Origin: an uncultured Pseudomonadales bacterium
GTDB taxonomy: Bacteria; Pseudomonadota; Gammaproteobacteria; Pseudomonadales; Azotimanducaceae
Assembly (NCBI GenBank): GCA_905182155.1
Contig: CAJJAX010000009.1
Span: 1 to 64,000 of the forward strand
DNA: 64,000 bases
Direction: 5' to 3'
Shown in pieces: positions 1 to 11,015 of this stretch; position 1 is the stretch's first letter; each line of letters opens with the position of its first letter. Made by a program: the position numbers and the translations under genes. Under the pieces are notes generated by a model. The model searched no databases, was not told the origin of the DNA, and saw only the letters and a list, made by a program, of their open reading frames with translations.

Positions 1-213
1 TATATCCTGAGTGATATAAACAGACAAAAAACCGCGACCCTCAAATTCCAATGCATCCTGCTGCAACCGCCCACATTCCGGTAGATCAGCCCCTTGGCGC
101 TTATTTGCCCTATTCACGCGAAGCAATGCAGCCCGATAGATGTCATGAATACGTTGAATTTTTGCCTGTCTTAGGGGTATGGTTGCTGCCTCACAAATTA
201 ATGGAGCGATCTC

Positions 214-1457
214 ATGGCAGAAGCCTGGATTATAGATGCATGCCGTACACCACGCGGTATTGGCAAAAAAGGTAAAGGCGCACTCGCCGACGAACATCCA
301 CAACATCTCGGCGCAGCTGTTCTTAAAGCGCTGAAAGAGCGTAACGACTTAAACACAGCGGACGTTGATGACATCATCTTCGGTACCAGCTCGCAGCGCG
401 GCACACAAAGTGGCGACTTGGCGCGTATGGCGGCATTGGATGCAGGCTACGACGTTAAAGCCAGTGGTGTCACCTTGGACCGCTTCTGTGGATCCGGTAT
501 TACTTCCGTCAACATTGCAGCGGCTAACATTATGGCCGGCATGGAAGACCTCACTATTGGCGGCGGCACAGAAATGATGTCGCTTGCAGGTTCAGGCGGC
601 GGTAAAGGTTCACCCTTCCTTGATAACGACAACCTTCGCTTACGCGCCGTTCATCCTCAGCCTCATCAAGGTGTTTGTGCTGATGCGATTGCAACACTTG
701 AAGGCATTGATCGTCTGGCGCTGGATAGCTTGGCGCTGGTTTCGCAGCAACGTGCAGACCATGCCATCAAGAACGGTCATTTCAACAAGTCATTGATCAC
801 GGTCTACAAAACTGACGGTTCCAGTCGCGCTTGACCACGAAGAGTTCCCACGCCCACAGACCACCCTCGAAGGCCTGGGTCAGTTGAAACCCTCCTTCGA
901 AGATGATCGCCGACATCGAACTCGACGACGCGAGGCACCACCTTTCGCAAGCTAGGTGCAGCAAGCGTATCCGGACCTTCAGAGTCAAGCACTTCCACCA
1001 CGCGGGTAACTCGTCCGGTGTGGTCGACGGCGCTGGCGCGGTGCTGTTGGCCTCTGCCCGACTACGCCAAAGCGCAATGGCCTGAAGCCTCGGGCGCGGA
1101 TCTGTGGCCATGTGCAACATGGGCGACTCACCGACCTTGATGCTGAACGCCCCGGTGCCCGCGGCAAAGAAGGTCCTTCAAAAAGCCGGCATGTCGATCA
1201 GTGATATCGATTTGTTTGAAATCAACGAAGCCTTCGCAGTGGTTGCCGAAAAGTTCATCCGCGACTTAAACCTTGACCGCGACAAGGTCAACGTTAATGG
1301 TGGCGCGATGGCATTGGGTCATCCGATTGGCGCCACAGGGTCTATGCTGATTGGCACCGTGCTGGATGAGCTTGAACGTCGGGATCAGCAGTTCGGATTA
1401 GTGACCATGTGCGCCGCTGGCGGTATGGCGCCGGCCATCATTATCGAGCGCATCTGA
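214..1457 (+). CDS. acetyl-CoA C-acetyltransferase (thiolase), frameshifted in the middle (~826-1104)
   Basis: ORFs 214..834 ([37 protein letters not shown], nucleophilic Cys region) and 1104..1457 ([13 protein letters not shown]...[17 protein letters not shown]...[15 protein letters not shown]) are the two halves of one thiolase; fragments such as [23 protein letters not shown] lie between them in other frames. Confidence 0.92.
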
Positions 1458-1552
1458 TCCATTGGATGCTCGCGGCGTGGTCTCGTTTTTGTTCTGACAG
1501 GAACGGTGGCCCCGCCAGCTTTCCGGGCATTGATCACCTTTGACCCTCGGCG

Positions 1553-1587
1553 ACCCTCGGCGACCCTCTGGTTTGCCGAGGGTTTTT
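1553..1587 (+). terminator. Rho-independent terminator candidate downstream of the thiolase
   Basis: ACCCTCGGC (1553-1561) / GCCGAGGGT (1575-1583) inverted repeat followed by a T-rich run (ttttatt). Confidence 0.7.
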
Positions 1588-1954
1588 ATTGCCTTTTTGC
1601 TCGCCAGCGTAGCAACTGTCCCAAAATGGCGGGGCTGGCGCACGCCTGTCGGGGCACCTTTGAGCCCGTTCCGCAGCACATGACCCAAGAACCCGCCTGC
1701 CGCGCACCTTTGAATTAACAGAACTTTGGCGCGTCCCACGATCCAGCAAGCGTTCAACGGCCAAGGTCTTCATAACCCAACGGTTACCGCATGGATCCTC
1801 CGTAAAAGCGGATCTCGTTGATCATGGCTTTACGTCGTTCTGGCTATAACGCCCCATCACCATCAGGGAATAGCTTTCAATTCCGGGTTCAAAACGACAC
1901 CATGGGCACGGCACGGCATCAACCCTAATCAACCATCCAACGAGGCCCAAAACC

Positions 1955-2954
1955 ATGAACGATCTTAGATTTGACGGACAAGTGGCACTTGTGACCGGTG
2001 CTGGACGCGGACTGGGCCGGGCGCATGCGCGGTTACTGGCGGCCAGAGGCTGCACTGTTGTGGTTAACGATTTGGGCAGCGCCTTTGATGGCACCGGATC
2101 TGCAACAGGTCGTGTGGCAGACGAAGTCGTTGCGCTGATTCAAGCTGAAGGCGGTAATGCCACCGCCAATTATGACTCGGTGGAGAATGGTCAAGCGATC
2201 GTTGATGATGTGACGGCAACCCACGGCCGCCTCGATATTGTCATTAATAACGCGGGCATACTAACCCCAGAGGTTTGGTCCGAACTCACGCTTGAATCTT
2301 GGCAACGCACGCTCAACGTCAACTTAACCGGCGTTTTCTCGGTCATGAAGGCGGCCTGGCCCGTCTTCGTTGCACAACAATACGGGCGCTGTATTGTGAC
2401 CTCTTCGCCCGCGGTCTATGGCGCCGGGGTTGCCGCCTACGCCGCCAGTAAAGCCGGGGTCATTGGGCTCGCCAATTCGCTACAATTCGAAGCCAAAAAA
2501 CTGAAACTCGACATCAAATGCAACATTCTGATTCCCCCAAGCCGATACTCGGATGACTCAAGACTTTGGCGCCGCTGTGGACGCGCGCCGAGTTCAGCAA
2601 GGCAAGCCGGCCGGCCGCAAGGCGCCAGCGGAAGTCATGCAGCGCCTGTCACCCGATAAAGTCTCGGCAATGGTGGTCTGGCTGGCACATCAAGACTGCC
2701 AAGCCGAAGCCAGCATTCATGAAGCGGGCGGGGGTTATTTTGCCCGCCTGAATTGGGCCCGTTCTGCGCCGTTGTTTGCAACCGAAAAGGAGGGCGTTAC
2801 AGAAGCCCCACTGCCCGAAAACATCCGCGATGGCGAAGCCACCTTGGCTGACTTTGCCGGTGGCGATCATCCCATCTCGGGCGATGGGTCAATGGGCGCA
2901 CCCAATGCGTTAGAGCAGGTCTTTGGCCATCTGAAATCAGCGCCAGAGCAATAG
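1955..2954 (+). CDS. SDR family oxidoreductase (multifunctional-enzyme type-like), frameshifted at ~2540
   Basis: VALVTGAGRGLGRAHARLLAARG Rossmann motif, NNAG, Y-AASK; C-terminal part continues in ORF 2553..2954 (MTQDFGAAVDARR...SPDKVSAMVVWLAHQDC). Confidence 0.88.
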
Positions 2955-3047
2955 CCTACAAGGGGGTTCGATTTTTACTGGGCGCTCAGCGCGAGCGATG
3001 ATCCCGACGTGATGGCGCCTTCAACACCATCACGAGATTGATCGTAC

Positions 3048-3845
3048 TCAAGACTCGTTAAACAGGTTGATGCGGCCGCCATCAATGACCAGGTCGTGAC
3101 CATTGACGAAGCCACCGGCATCCGAGGCAAGATACAGCGCGCCCTGCGCAATATCATCGGCAATCCCAGAGCGCTTTAAAGGCGTTGCTTTAGCAAGATT
3201 GGCCTGGAGCTTGGCCATTTTTTGATCGTTTTCTTCGGGGGTTAAGGTATTGGCTCTGGCGGAGCCGCCCCAAAATATGGGCGTTGCAATGGCGCCGGGC
3301 GAGATACAGTTCACCCGAATATTTTCAGGCCCTAATCGAACCGACGCGAGGCGCGTGTAATGGGTTAACGCCGCCTTTATCGCGGAATAGATTAAATCGC
3401 CTTGGTTATCTCGAATCGCCGCAATACTCGAATTATTAATGATCACGCCGCCCCCTCTTGCGCGCAGCAGTGGGATGGCATGCTTCATGCCCAGCACAGC
3501 ACTGGAAAATAGCAACTCGGTCGCGTAGATGATGGCCTCAGCCTCAACCGAGTCGACCATTCCGCGGGTCGGGCCACCGGCATTGTTAAACAAGATATCC
3601 AAGCCACCAAATTGCGCAACGGCAAAGGCAAGCGTGCGTTCAATATCCGCTTCTTGGGTCACATCCGCTCGAATAAATCGGCAACGCTCGCCCAACCGCT
3701 TCGCTAAGGCTTCGCCTTTATCTTCAGACCGTCCGCAGATCACAACCTGTGCGCCTGCTTCAACAAAGCGCGCGGCAGTGGCCTCGCCGATGCCACTGGT
3801 CCCGCCGGTGATCACCGCAACTTTTTCTGCTAATGGTTGGCTCAC
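3048..3845 (-). CDS. SDR family oxidoreductase
   Basis: KVAVITGGTSGIGEATAARFVEAGA, NNAGG, YSAIKAAL, INCISPGAIATP-type motifs. Confidence 0.92.
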   Translation of the reverse strand: MSQPLAEKVAVITGGTSGIGEATAARFVEAGAQVVICGRSEDKGEALAKRLGERCRFIRADVTQEADIERTLAFAVAQFGGLDILFNNAGGPTRGMVDSVEAEAIIYATELLFSSAVLGMKHAIPLLRARGGGVIINNSSIAAIRDNQGDLIYSAIKAALTHYTRLASVRLGPENIRVNCISPGAIATPIFWGGSARANTLTPEENDQKMAKLQANLAKATPLKRSGIADDIAQGALYLASDAGGFVNGHDLVIDGGRINLFNES

Positions 3846-3940
3846 GCTAATCGCTCCTTGTACTGCAATGGTTGAATGATCTGTTGTTGGCTTGACAGCC
3901 CTTGCGGGCGCTAACTAGGCGCTAACTAGGTGCTCGCGCT

Positions 3941-5272
3941 TTAGGCGCATTCCGACAGGCTGTCGCCCAGCGCGCTCATCAAGGTGGTCACTTCCTGCTC
4001 TTTCACCACAAAGGGTAGGCCCAATTGGATGGTATCCCCGCCATAGCGAACATAGAACCCTTTCTTCCACATCGACATCGCGACCTCAAACGGTCGTCTA
4101 AGCGGCTCGCCTTCATAGGGCGCGAGGGTTAAACCACCTGCTAAACCGTAATTGCGAATGTCCACCACACGCGGCGCGTTGCCAAGCTCATGAATGGCTT
4201 TTTCAAACACGGGGGCAATCGCCTGCACCCGCTCAATCATCGATTCGTCTTCAAGAATTTTCAGCGCCGCGAGCCCCGCAGCACACGCGAGCGGATGCGC
4301 CGAGTAAGTGTAACCATGGGGTACCTCCAGGGCATACGCCGGCGCTTTGGTGTCCATAAAGCAATCGTAGATGCCCCGTTTCACCACCACAGCCCCCATA
4401 GGCATGGCGCCATTGGTGAGCTGCTTTGCGACATTGATGATATCAGGCGTGACCCCAAACGCCTCAGAGCCGGTATTGGCGCCCATACGACCAAACGCGG
4501 TAATCACCTCGTCAAAGATCAGCAGGATGTCGTGCTGATCACAGATTTCACGCAGCCGTTTCAGGTAACCCACTGGCGGCGGGAAGACGCCAGCAGAACC
4601 CGCGAGCGGCTCGACAATCACCGCCGCAATGTTCGAGGCATCATGCAGGGCAATCAGATCGAGCAGGTCATCGGCACGCTCTGCACCTTTGTCCGGTATA
4701 CCTGGCGTAAAGGCATTTTCAGCCAGCCAGGTATGCCGCAAATGATCCGAGGCAATGCCCTCGCCAAAACTCGCTTTATTGCCACCAATGCCGCCAACAG
4801 AAATGCCGCCGAAATTCACCCCGTGATAGCCCTTGGCCCGGCCGATCAATCTGGTTTTACCCGCCTGACCTTTTGCCCGCCAATAACCTCGCGCAATTTT
4901 GAGCGCGGTATCAGCCGCTTCAGACCCCGAGCCGCAGAAGAAAACCCGATCGAGTCCGGCCGGCATGAACTGCGTAATCCGTTCGGCCAGCTCAAAGGCC
5001 CCTCTATGGCCAAACTGAAACGTTGGGCTAAAGTCTAAGGTCTCGGATTGCTTGGCAATGGCTTGATTGATCGCTTTGATGTTGTGGCCAAAACCGCAGG
5101 TCCAGAGGCCCGACAAACCATCAAAAATTTTGCGGCCATCCCCATCCGTGTAGTAACAACCATCGGCGGCCGTAATCATTCTTGGGTCCGCTTTAAATTG
5201 ACGATTGCCGGTAAAGGGCATCCAATAGGCATCAAGCTGCGCTTGCGTCAGGCCCGTCTTTGATTCATCCAT
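3941..5272 (-). CDS. aminotransferase class III (omega-amino acid--pyruvate aminotransferase-like)
   Basis: 443 aa; YWMPFTGNRQFKADPRM, FCGSGSEAADTALKIARGYWRAKGQ, LLIFDEVITAFGRMG, NVAKQLTNGAMPMGAV (PLP Lys). Confidence 0.92.
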   Translation of the reverse strand: MDESKTGLTQAQLDAYWMPFTGNRQFKADPRMITAADGCYYTDGDGRKIFDGLSGLWTCGFGHNIKAINQAIAKQSETLDFSPTFQFGHRGAFELAERITQFMPAGLDRVFFCGSGSEAADTALKIARGYWRAKGQAGKTRLIGRAKGYHGVNFGGISVGGIGGNKASFGEGIASDHLRHTWLAENAFTPGIPDKGAERADDLLDLIALHDASNIAAVIVEPLAGSAGVFPPPVGYLKRLREICDQHDILLIFDEVITAFGRMGANTGSEAFGVTPDIINVAKQLTNGAMPMGAVVVKRGIYDCFMDTKAPAYALEVPHGYTYSAHPLACAAGLAALKILEDESMIERVQAIAPVFEKAIHELGNAPRVVDIRNYGLAGGLTLAPYEGEPLRRPFEVAMSMWKKGFYVRYGGDTIQLGLPFVVKEQEVTTLMSALGDSLSECA

Positions 5273-5459
5273 TATGATTCTCCTTTACCCGTGCCCGACG
5301 CTTTGATCACGACCGCCCTGACCTTCACCTTTTGAGCAATCTTCTCGCATGTTGTCGACAAAATATAGAGGCCCTTGTGCACAGTTTATTCACGGCCGTT
5401 ATTTATCCCGGCGTCGAACTGCACTATGATCATTTTTTAAATTTTTCGACAATTGATTC

Positions 5460-6606
5460 ATGCTTTTTGTTTTACGCTTACTCATCACAATCTTGCTCTG
5501 CTCGGGCGCGCACAACAGCTTCGCCGACGACAATGAGGCCATCTATGCGCTCGAGAAAGACATTCTCACCGCAAGGCTACAAGGTAACTACCCACAGGCC
5601 TTACTGCTGTGCGCGCAGCTTAAAGCCATCCCGGCAGGCGAAGCACTCGGCATCGCTTTAGAGCTCGACACCCAACTCACGGCCTTATCCTGGGATGCTC
5701 GAAAAAGCGTCAAGACCGAGGACATGGTGAATCAAACGGACCGGCTCATTCGCGGGTGTGACCAAAAGCGATCCAAGCTCACTGCAGATCAGTTTTTTCT
5801 GTGTGGCCGTGGCCATTTTGCTCGGGCTTATTTATCGGCCATGGATGGTAAATTCTATGCTGCCGGCACCCATGGCAGTGATGCCATCGAAGCCTTTGAA
5901 GCCGCCTTGCAGCGAGACCCAACCCTCACAGACGTGAAGCTACCCTTGGGCATGGCTTATTTTTACGCAGGACCACCTCCCGGCATTCGCGAAATTCGTA
6001 GCGCCGGTGCTTTGGTTTATTCCCAAGGGTAATTCAGATAAAAGCTTGCCCTATATTCAAGAAGTCATGGCCAGTAACGGCGCCTATGCGGATGCGGCAA
6101 GGTTCATCTACAGCGACCTGATCACGCAACAAGCCCCCGAGCTGATGGATCAAGCGATCCACGAACTGCAAGGGCTCACCGAGCGCTATCCCATGAATCC
6201 CCGGCTTCATCTCGCGCTCGTTTCGAGCTACGCCTACAGTGAGCAATGGGCGGCGGCCTATGACGCTTTAGGGCCCCTGCGGGCGCATGCCGAACCCGAT
6301 AGTGACTTTCAAAGTGTCGGCCATATCTGGGCAATCTACAGTTTAAAATACTTAAACCGGCCGATACCGCCTGCGCTGCAACAGACGTTGTTGACCATCG
6401 AAACCAGGCACATTCCAGGCTGGGCCGTTGATTGGTTCACTCTGGCGCAGGGTCTGGTGCTGGATTTTCAACAAGATCGGCCCGGCGCGATCCAAAAATA
6501 TCAAGCGGTGCTCGCCAGTCAAAACAACTTTAATTCTGGTTGGTTGCTCGATTTGGCGAAAACCGGACTGGATGAAACCTTATTTCCTACGGACCCCGCG
6601 GGCTAG
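5460..6606 (+). CDS. secreted TPR-like/hypothetical protein, frameshifted near 6010-6030
   Basis: ORFs 5460..6032 (signal-peptide-like N-terminus MLFVLRLLITILLCSGAHNSFA) and 6007..6606 overlap in different frames and read as one helical-repeat-like protein. Confidence 0.65.
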
Positions 6607-7675
6607 ATTCCGCTTGATAAAGGCGCAGCAGATAGCTCCGCCAGAGTTCATATTGCTGCTCTAGATTACCGGTAAGTTCCAGCACCTGACCTTCAACCTT
6701 ACCCAGCGTTGGCGACAATGCCCGCACCAAAGACTCCGCCATTTCACTGAGCTCATCTTCGTTGTGTTTATAATCCTGATAGCGTTTATAGGTTGATAGC
6801 ATCAGATTAAAATCGGACGCAGCGCGTCGCTGAACACGTGAACTTTTATCGCCAAGGCTCGTATTGTAATCTTCAAACTCGTATTGATACTGTCGCCATA
6901 ACCGGTAGGGCAGCCTCATCTGCAGATAGATCAACCGATACTGCTCATCCATGGCATCAATAAATTGATACTCGCTATCCCGGATGCGTTGCACCCGAGC
7001 ATACATTGGGTCGGACGATGCCGGCAGACCCTGCACCTGAAGCAGACCCTCCGCGTTCACCGCCAAATAGCCCGCAAACCCTTCCGGCGACAGCGTATGC
7101 GCGTAGCGCAGTAGTGCGGCATCATTCAGGCGCTGTCGTTCCTGATCCGTCAAAATCGTTAAGGCATCCGCCAAACGGTTGGCAATGCGGATCATAATGG
7201 GCCGGTAGGGGTCCGGTCCTACTATCGCAGTCTCGGTATAGGCAGTGCTTGCAATGCCTTGGGCAAAGCGTTCATCCAGCCACACCCTGCCCAGCGCATC
7301 ACGACACTGAAGCTGAAGTTCAAGCTTGGCCGCATTTGCGACCAGTACCTCGCCTTGGCAATTGAGTTCTGCGGTTGCATCCACGCCTGGGGTCACGCGA
7401 ACGGCGCCCCAAAAGCCACTGTCCGTGAGCGTGGTCTTGAGCAAATACGGCAAGAAGCGTTGCTCGGCGACCAACAACTGAGCGCGCACCGGACTGATTG
7501 ATCGGTCCCGATTGGTAAACGGCGTCAGGCTCAGGTTCAACCCGGTGCGCGCAACCGCGTTTTGTGAAAATCGTTTCAGTGTCTCCGACTCGACCGGACT
7601 CGGCACGGGCGCGGGCTTGGGGGCCGATGCGCAGCCGGTTACCAGCAACACAATAAGCCAAACTCTAATCATCAA
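6587..7675 (-). CDS. hypothetical lipoprotein
   Basis: MMIRVWLIVLLVTGCASAPKP: signal peptide with lipobox; 362 aa intact ORF. Confidence 0.75.
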   Translation of the reverse strand: MMIRVWLIVLLVTGCASAPKPAPVPSPVESETLKRFSQNAVARTGLNLSLTPFTNRDRSISPVRAQLLVAEQRFLPYLLKTTLTDSGFWGAVRVTPGVDATAELNCQGEVLVANAAKLELQLQCRDALGRVWLDERFAQGIASTAYTETAIVGPDPYRPIMIRIANRLADALTILTDQERQRLNDAALLRYAHTLSPEGFAGYLAVNAEGLLQVQGLPASSDPMYARVQRIRDSEYQFIDAMDEQYRLIYLQMRLPYRLWRQYQYEFEDYNTSLGDKSSRVQRRAASDFNLMLSTYKRYQDYKHNEDELSEMAESLVRALSPTLGKVEGQVLELTGNLEQQYELWRSYLLRLYQAESSPRGP

Positions 7676-8369
7676 ACGAACCGTTTAAGGTACATACTTT
7701 GCCCTTACCCAAGGTGTACTGACATTGAATGCCGTTCGTCACCGGCTCAAACGGTTGATAGACCCGGCTGACCGAAAAGGCCTGGGACACGCCATCCGCG
7801 GCAACGGTGGTTGCAATACTCAAGCGATCACCGCGTTCAGAGAGAATCAACCGGTGCTCGATGCCGAAACCACCCGGAAAGCCCAACCAGAAGACCAAGG
7901 CCCGGTCACTCATCCGGCAGCGGCTATAACCGAGGTTCTCGGCGGCCTCAGCTAAACCGCCAATCTCACAGCGCAGACTAAAATTATCATCCCGGTCAAC
8001 GTACAAGGTGCTGCCCTGCATTCTGACGTTCAAAACTGAGGTTCGGGTAATTTGTTCGCCCAGGCGGCCTAAATTCACCAGCCCCCGAAGATCATCAACG
8101 GCTTGCAGCGGCGTTTCACCGATTCGATTCTGGCCACTGGCCAGACGTCGTTGATGATCGCTGAGCGTGACCTCATACAGATACCGCAGTTTGTCATTGG
8201 GACGCTCACTCGCCGAAAAGTCCACTTCCCAATGACCCAGGTATTCAGAAAACTCGGGCGCATCGCTACCCAAAAGGGTGCACGGCAGCATACCCGCCCA
8301 TAAAAAACAGGCAATGCGCTGCAAAGAACTCGAAGGGGTCATCTGAGCCAAACCAATAAAACCGGACAA
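7665..8369 (-). CDS. hypothetical secreted protein
   Basis: 234 aa intact ORF overlapping the start of the downstream lipoprotein gene by 11 nt (operon-like). Confidence 0.65.
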   Translation of the reverse strand: MSGFIGLAQMTPSSSLQRIACFLWAGMLPCTLLGSDAPEFSEYLGHWEVDFSASERPNDKLRYLYEVTLSDHQRRLASGQNRIGETPLQAVDDLRGLVNLGRLGEQITRTSVLNVRMQGSTLYVDRDDNFSLRCEIGGLAEAAENLGYSRCRMSDRALVFWLGFPGGFGIEHRLILSERGDRLSIATTVAADGVSQAFSVSRVYQPFEPVTNGIQCQYTLGKGKVCTLNGSFDD

Positions 8370-8444
8370 AAGTCCACCCTAATGCTTTTCCCAAGGGCTT
8401 GATCTACTATCAGAGCTTGTCCACAACCATGGCCGATACACATC

Positions 8445-9641
8445 ATGCAATTTCCGCTTGAGGGACTCAAAGTCCTCGATTTTTCGAGAGTGCTTGCCGG
8501 GCCATTCGCTGGCAGAATGTTATCCGACCTGGGTGCAGACGTCGTCAAGATCGAACCACCCGAAGGCGATGTTACCCGATATTGGGGCAAGGTCATTGCC
8601 CACTTGCCCGGCTACTATCATCAACAAAATGCGGGCAAACGTAATGTTTGTATCGATCTTAGGCATCCAGCGGCTAAGGCGCTGGTCAATGCCTTGGTGG
8701 CTGAAGCCGATATCCTCATTGAAAATTACCGACCCGATGTCATGGCCCGGCTCGGGATTGGCTACGAAGATCTCAGCCGGATCAACCCAAAACTCATCAT
8801 GCTGTCGATTAGCGGTTTTGGTCATAATGGCCCGGAATCCCGCCGGCCCGCGTATGCGCCGGTCATTCATTCCGAGGCAGGACTCATCTTTCGGAGCCAC
8901 CAAGAGGCCGCGAGCCAACAAACAGATCCGCATTTCCAGGACCTACCCTTGTCGGTTGCCGATACCAACGCCTCGTTGCACGGGCTGATCGGGGTGCTCT
9001 CTGCGGTGATCTTAAGAAACCAAACGGGCTTGGGTCAACACATCGATATCGCGATGATCGATGCCACCATCGCCACCGACGACAAAATGCATTATGACCT
9101 TGAAGCCTCGGGGGGCACCGGCCCCATGCGCAATGAAATCTATACCTTGCCCTTTAGCGCGGTCTTGATCTCAACGGACTTTCGGCTTTTGTTCAAACTT
9201 CTGGTCGATAACGGTCACCTAACCGACCCCAGCCCAAAAGACGCAAGCCTTGAAGAAAAAATTCGGCTGCGGCGCGATGCCGTTCATGAACTACTGCAGG
9301 CGCAAACCACGGAAGCCGATTTTGATGCGTTGATGGGTTCGATCAATGTCGCTTGGGGCACCGTGCGCGACCCAGCCCTGATTCGGCAACAGGCAACCGT
9401 CGCCCACCGGGGGAGCATCGTTGATATTGATGATCGCGCCGGCGGAGTTCGCCCTATTACGCAATCGCCGTATCGGTTTTCCAATGCAAAAAGTGGTGTG
9501 CGCGGACCTGCGCCGCATCGCGGTGAACACAACGATGACGTCTTAAACGAATGGTTGGCCTTGCCGGAGGAGGCGATCACAGCCCTGGCGGACCAGGGCG
9601 TTCTCTTATCCGATGCCAATGACCGGGCTAATAACGCTTAG
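8445..9641 (+). CDS. CaiB/BaiF family (type III) CoA-transferase
   Basis: PLEGLKVLDFSRVLAGPFAGRMLSDLGADVVKIEPPEGD...IENYRPDVMARLGIGYEDL signature. Confidence 0.95.
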   Translation: MQFPLEGLKVLDFSRVLAGPFAGRMLSDLGADVVKIEPPEGDVTRYWGKVIAHLPGYYHQQNAGKRNVCIDLRHPAAKALVNALVAEADILIENYRPDVMARLGIGYEDLSRINPKLIMLSISGFGHNGPESRRPAYAPVIHSEAGLIFRSHQEAASQQTDPHFQDLPLSVADTNASLHGLIGVLSAVILRNQTGLGQHIDIAMIDATIATDDKMHYDLEASGGTGPMRNEIYTLPFSAVLISTDFRLLFKLLVDNGHLTDPSPKDASLEEKIRLRRDAVHELLQAQTTEADFDALMGSINVAWGTVRDPALIRQQATVAHRGSIVDIDDRAGGVRPITQSPYRFSNAKSGVRGPAPHRGEHNDDVLNEWLALPEEAITALADQGVLLSDANDRANNA

Positions 9642-10795
9642 GCGTTCGGTCTCACCAGGTATTTCTCACCGGTCGCTTGCTTGGCATAGCCCTCAAGATG
9701 CGCCTGCGACAGCATCTCGGCTAATGAAATCTCGCAGGTATAGTGACTGGCAAAGGTTGTGGTGATTTCATCGGCGACTCTTTGTCTGAGCGCATTCGCG
9801 CCAGCTTGACCAATTTTTTGCAAGAATGGTGTGAGCAACCAGCCCCCTAAGCCCCAAGCCATACCAAAGGCTCGGTTCAAGGTTGTTGGCGCACGGTCGA
9901 GCCCACCATAAATATAAACCTGCTTATAGGTTGTCGACCCATACCCTGAAAACCCTTCCATTTTAGAGCTCTGCGCGATCTCCATGGCGGTTAAAATCTG
10001 CCCCGATAGGGTACCGCCACCGGTTGCATCAAAGCCTAGCGTGGCGTTACTTTGCGTCAGCGCACTCACAAGATCCCCCATAAAACCAGGATCACTCGAA
10101 TTCAACGCGTGCTCTGCCCCGATGCCCTTTAGCAGGTCAACGTGTTCTTGTTTGCGAACGACATTGACCAACTCAACCCCATCTTTCAAGCAGATTTTAA
10201 CGAGCATCTGTCCCAAATTTGAAGCCGCGGCGGTGTGTAATAAAGCGGTGTGTCCTTCCTGACGCATGGTCTCGACCATGCCTAAGGCTGTGAGCGGGTT
10301 CACAAAACAAGATGCGCCTTGCTTCGCCGACACGCCCTCGTTCATCAACAAACACTGGCTCACTTTCAGAACCCGATATTGCGAGTACATGGCGCCGCCT
10401 AAGACCGCGACGGTTTTGCCCATCAATTGCTGGGCCGCATCGCTGGCACCGGCCTGAACAACCACGCCGGCGCCTTCATTACCTGCGGGCATTGAATGAC
10501 CGGCTCTGGCGGCGATATGCCTTCGCATTGCTTCAGGCACCATTGCTGTCACCGTGGGCAAGCCATCGACCTCACCATAGGTCGCTGAGGCCATATCGGC
10601 TGGCCCGAATAGAAGGCCCAGGTCGGATGGGTTAATGGGGGCAGCCTCGACCCGAACGAGCACTTCATCGTCCTTAGGATCTGGGAAATCGGCATTGACC
10701 AAGGAAAGGGTTAATTCGCCTTCCGCACTAATACACGTTTGAAACTGCAAGCCTTGCTCAGCCATGTTCGTTACTCCCTTCAAGTGTTCTGTCAA
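9638..10795 (-). CDS. zinc-binding/MDR-type dehydrogenase (quinone reductase-like)
   Basis: DEVLVRVEAAPINPSDLG..., GNEGAGVVVQAG, AAASNLGQMLVKICLKDG; 385 aa. Confidence 0.85.
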   Translation of the reverse strand: MTEHLKGVTNMAEQGLQFQTCISAEGELTLSLVNADFPDPKDDEVLVRVEAAPINPSDLGLLFGPADMASATYGEVDGLPTVTAMVPEAMRRHIAARAGHSMPAGNEGAGVVVQAGASDAAQQLMGKTVAVLGGAMYSQYRVLKVSQCLLMNEGVSAKQGASCFVNPLTALGMVETMRQEGHTALLHTAAASNLGQMLVKICLKDGVELVNVVRKQEHVDLLKGIGAEHALNSSDPGFMGDLVSALTQSNATLGFDATGGGTLSGQILTAMEIAQSSKMEGFSGYGSTTYKQVYIYGGLDRAPTTLNRAFGMAWGLGGWLLTPFLQKIGQAGANALRQRVADEITTTFASHYTCEISLAEMLSQAHLEGYAKQATGEKYLVRPNA

Positions 10796-11015
10796 AATTA
10801 ATCTGTAGGCTGAGAACCCTACGCGGTTCGCCTGATTCGATCAATGGTTTCATCGCTAACGAAACCTAAAACCGTTTTCAGCGTGCTAATCGATCGTAAA
10901 CGCCCGCCTATTGATTAGGATATTTTCCAAGTTGCTCGTCAATGGCCTCGATTGCACATCACGTTACAACCAATGCTAGGATACTGCTTCGATTCAATGG
11001 CCTGGAGAACATCCA

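Noticed and set aside
4190-5038. 282-aa plus-strand ORF opposite the class III aminotransferase
   Set aside because: Antisense of a strongly supported gene; no recognisable domain and GC-rich codon shadow explains its length.
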